Origin: Deltaproteobacteria bacterium
GTDB taxonomy: Bacteria; Desulfobacterota; Syntrophia; Syntrophales; UBA5619
DNA: 31,826 nt
Reading direction: 5' to 3'
Assembly (NCBI GenBank): GCA_021372695.1
Contig: JAJFTY010000208.1
Coordinates: 1-31,826 of the forward strand
The notes under the pieces are model-generated. The model saw only the letters and a program-made list of their open reading frames with translations, had not been told where the DNA came from and did no database searches. Shown in pieces: positions 31,482 through 31,826 of this stretch (positions within the stretch are counted from its first letter, which is position 1; the number at the start of each line of letters is the position of its first letter). A program made the translations under genes and the position numbers.

Positions 31482-31826
31482 ATGGCACCATCGAAGATCT
31501 GGTTCATGAATGCGCGGGCGAAACGGTTTCTGGAATCGACGGCGATCAAGGCCAGGCAGATGATCGAGCAGGCGGGCTGGCCGGACAATCTCAAGCGGGG
31601 CGACATCGTGGCCATCAAGACCCACATGGGTGAGGCCTACAACGTGGGCTACCTGCGGCCGGTGATCGTCAGCACGCTGGTCACCATGCTCCAGGAGAAG
31701 GGGACTCGGCCCTTCGTCACCGACACGACGACCATGCCGTACCACCCCTGGATCAGCCGGACCCTGGCCATGGACCACCTCGAAACGGCGAACCGAAACG
31801 GCTTCAACCAGGGTACGGTCGGCTGC
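31482..31826 (+). CDS. DUF362-type protein, N-terminal fragment
   Basis: The first 115 codons are in the window and the frame continues past the right edge. The peptide begins MAPSKIWFMNARAKRF, has RGDIVAIKTHMGEAYNVGYLRPVIVS (DUF362-like: K-T-H-x-G-E and the following R-P segment), then TRPFVTDTTTMPYHPWIS. DUF362 proteins often carry 4Fe-4S clusters at their C-terminus, beyond the visible part, and are common in anaerobes; their role is poorly known. AAGGAGGAG stands just before the ATG, a strong ribosome site. It lies 133 bases after the protease gene; no promoter or terminator was recognised in the gap, which holds an A-rich run near 31391. Confidence 0.75.
   Translation, partial: MAPSKIWFMNARAKRFLESTAIKARQMIEQAGWPDNLKRGDIVAIKTHMGEAYNVGYLRPVIVSTLVTMLQEKGTRPFVTDTTTMPYHPWISRTLAMDHLETANRNGFNQGTVGC

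Noticed and set aside
1..31826. rRNA, tRNA, riboswitch or CRISPR array
   Set aside because: None was recognised by eye in either strand; small RNAs without strong structure could be missed.

Overview
The window looks like a GC-rich chromosomal segment from an anaerobic, deltaproteobacterium-like organism (Desulfobacterota, possibly Syntrophales-like). This is an inference from gene families and style: acyl-CoA catabolism fusions, PAS/LuxR sensors, DUF362 and iron-sulfur proteins, GGAGG ribosome binding sites and dispersed inverted repeats. No rRNA or tRNA was recognised, so taxonomy is not proven. The strands are well partitioned: 1-12.8 kb is read leftward, and 13.0-31.8 kb is read rightward.

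Left part, minus strand. A phosphate block runs mipA-like outer membrane gene > phoB-type regulator > pstS > pstC (cut by the window edge), with a well-formed Pho box and -10 before pstS. Upstream of it are a lipoprotein gene with a structured leader, an MFS > Fe-S protein > MFS operon (overlapping and abutting genes), a small cupin gene, a chemoreceptor plus CheW pair with a possible sigma-28 promoter, and a three-PAS/LuxR-type regulator.

Centre, plus strand, 13.0-22.1 kb. A TetR regulator leads a lipid or CoA-thioester degradation cluster: a hydratase-2/SDR/SCP2 fusion, a 911-residue HMG-CoA-synthase-like/OB-fold/SDR/SCP2 fusion, an SCP-x-like thiolase, and an acyl-CoA dehydrogenase with its base in the isovaleryl/long-chain position. 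After an accessory island (22.2-24.6 kb: toxin-antitoxin pair, PilZ gene and remnant, decayed HigA-like gene, AT-rich Mrr-like nuclease) and a 5'-nucleotidase lipoprotein, the same theme resumes with an alpha-methylacyl-CoA racemase and a dienoyl-CoA-isomerase-type enoyl-CoA hydratase. Together these give a near-complete set of functions that in eukaryotes is used by peroxisomes for methyl-branched, unsaturated acyl chains (pristanate, sterol side chains). I regard this as the most interesting system in the window. The substrate is unknown.

The two fusion genes share a duplicated SDR-SCP2 segment, and each is followed by a copy of the same roughly 137-bp imperfect palindrome. A second family of dispersed inverted repeats occurs three times.

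Right end. A secreted protein gene is followed by a matrixin-like metalloprotease with an Ig-like domain, calcium-binding thrombospondin-3-like repeats and a C-terminal dockerin-like pair of EF-hand loops. A DUF362-type gene then runs off the window.
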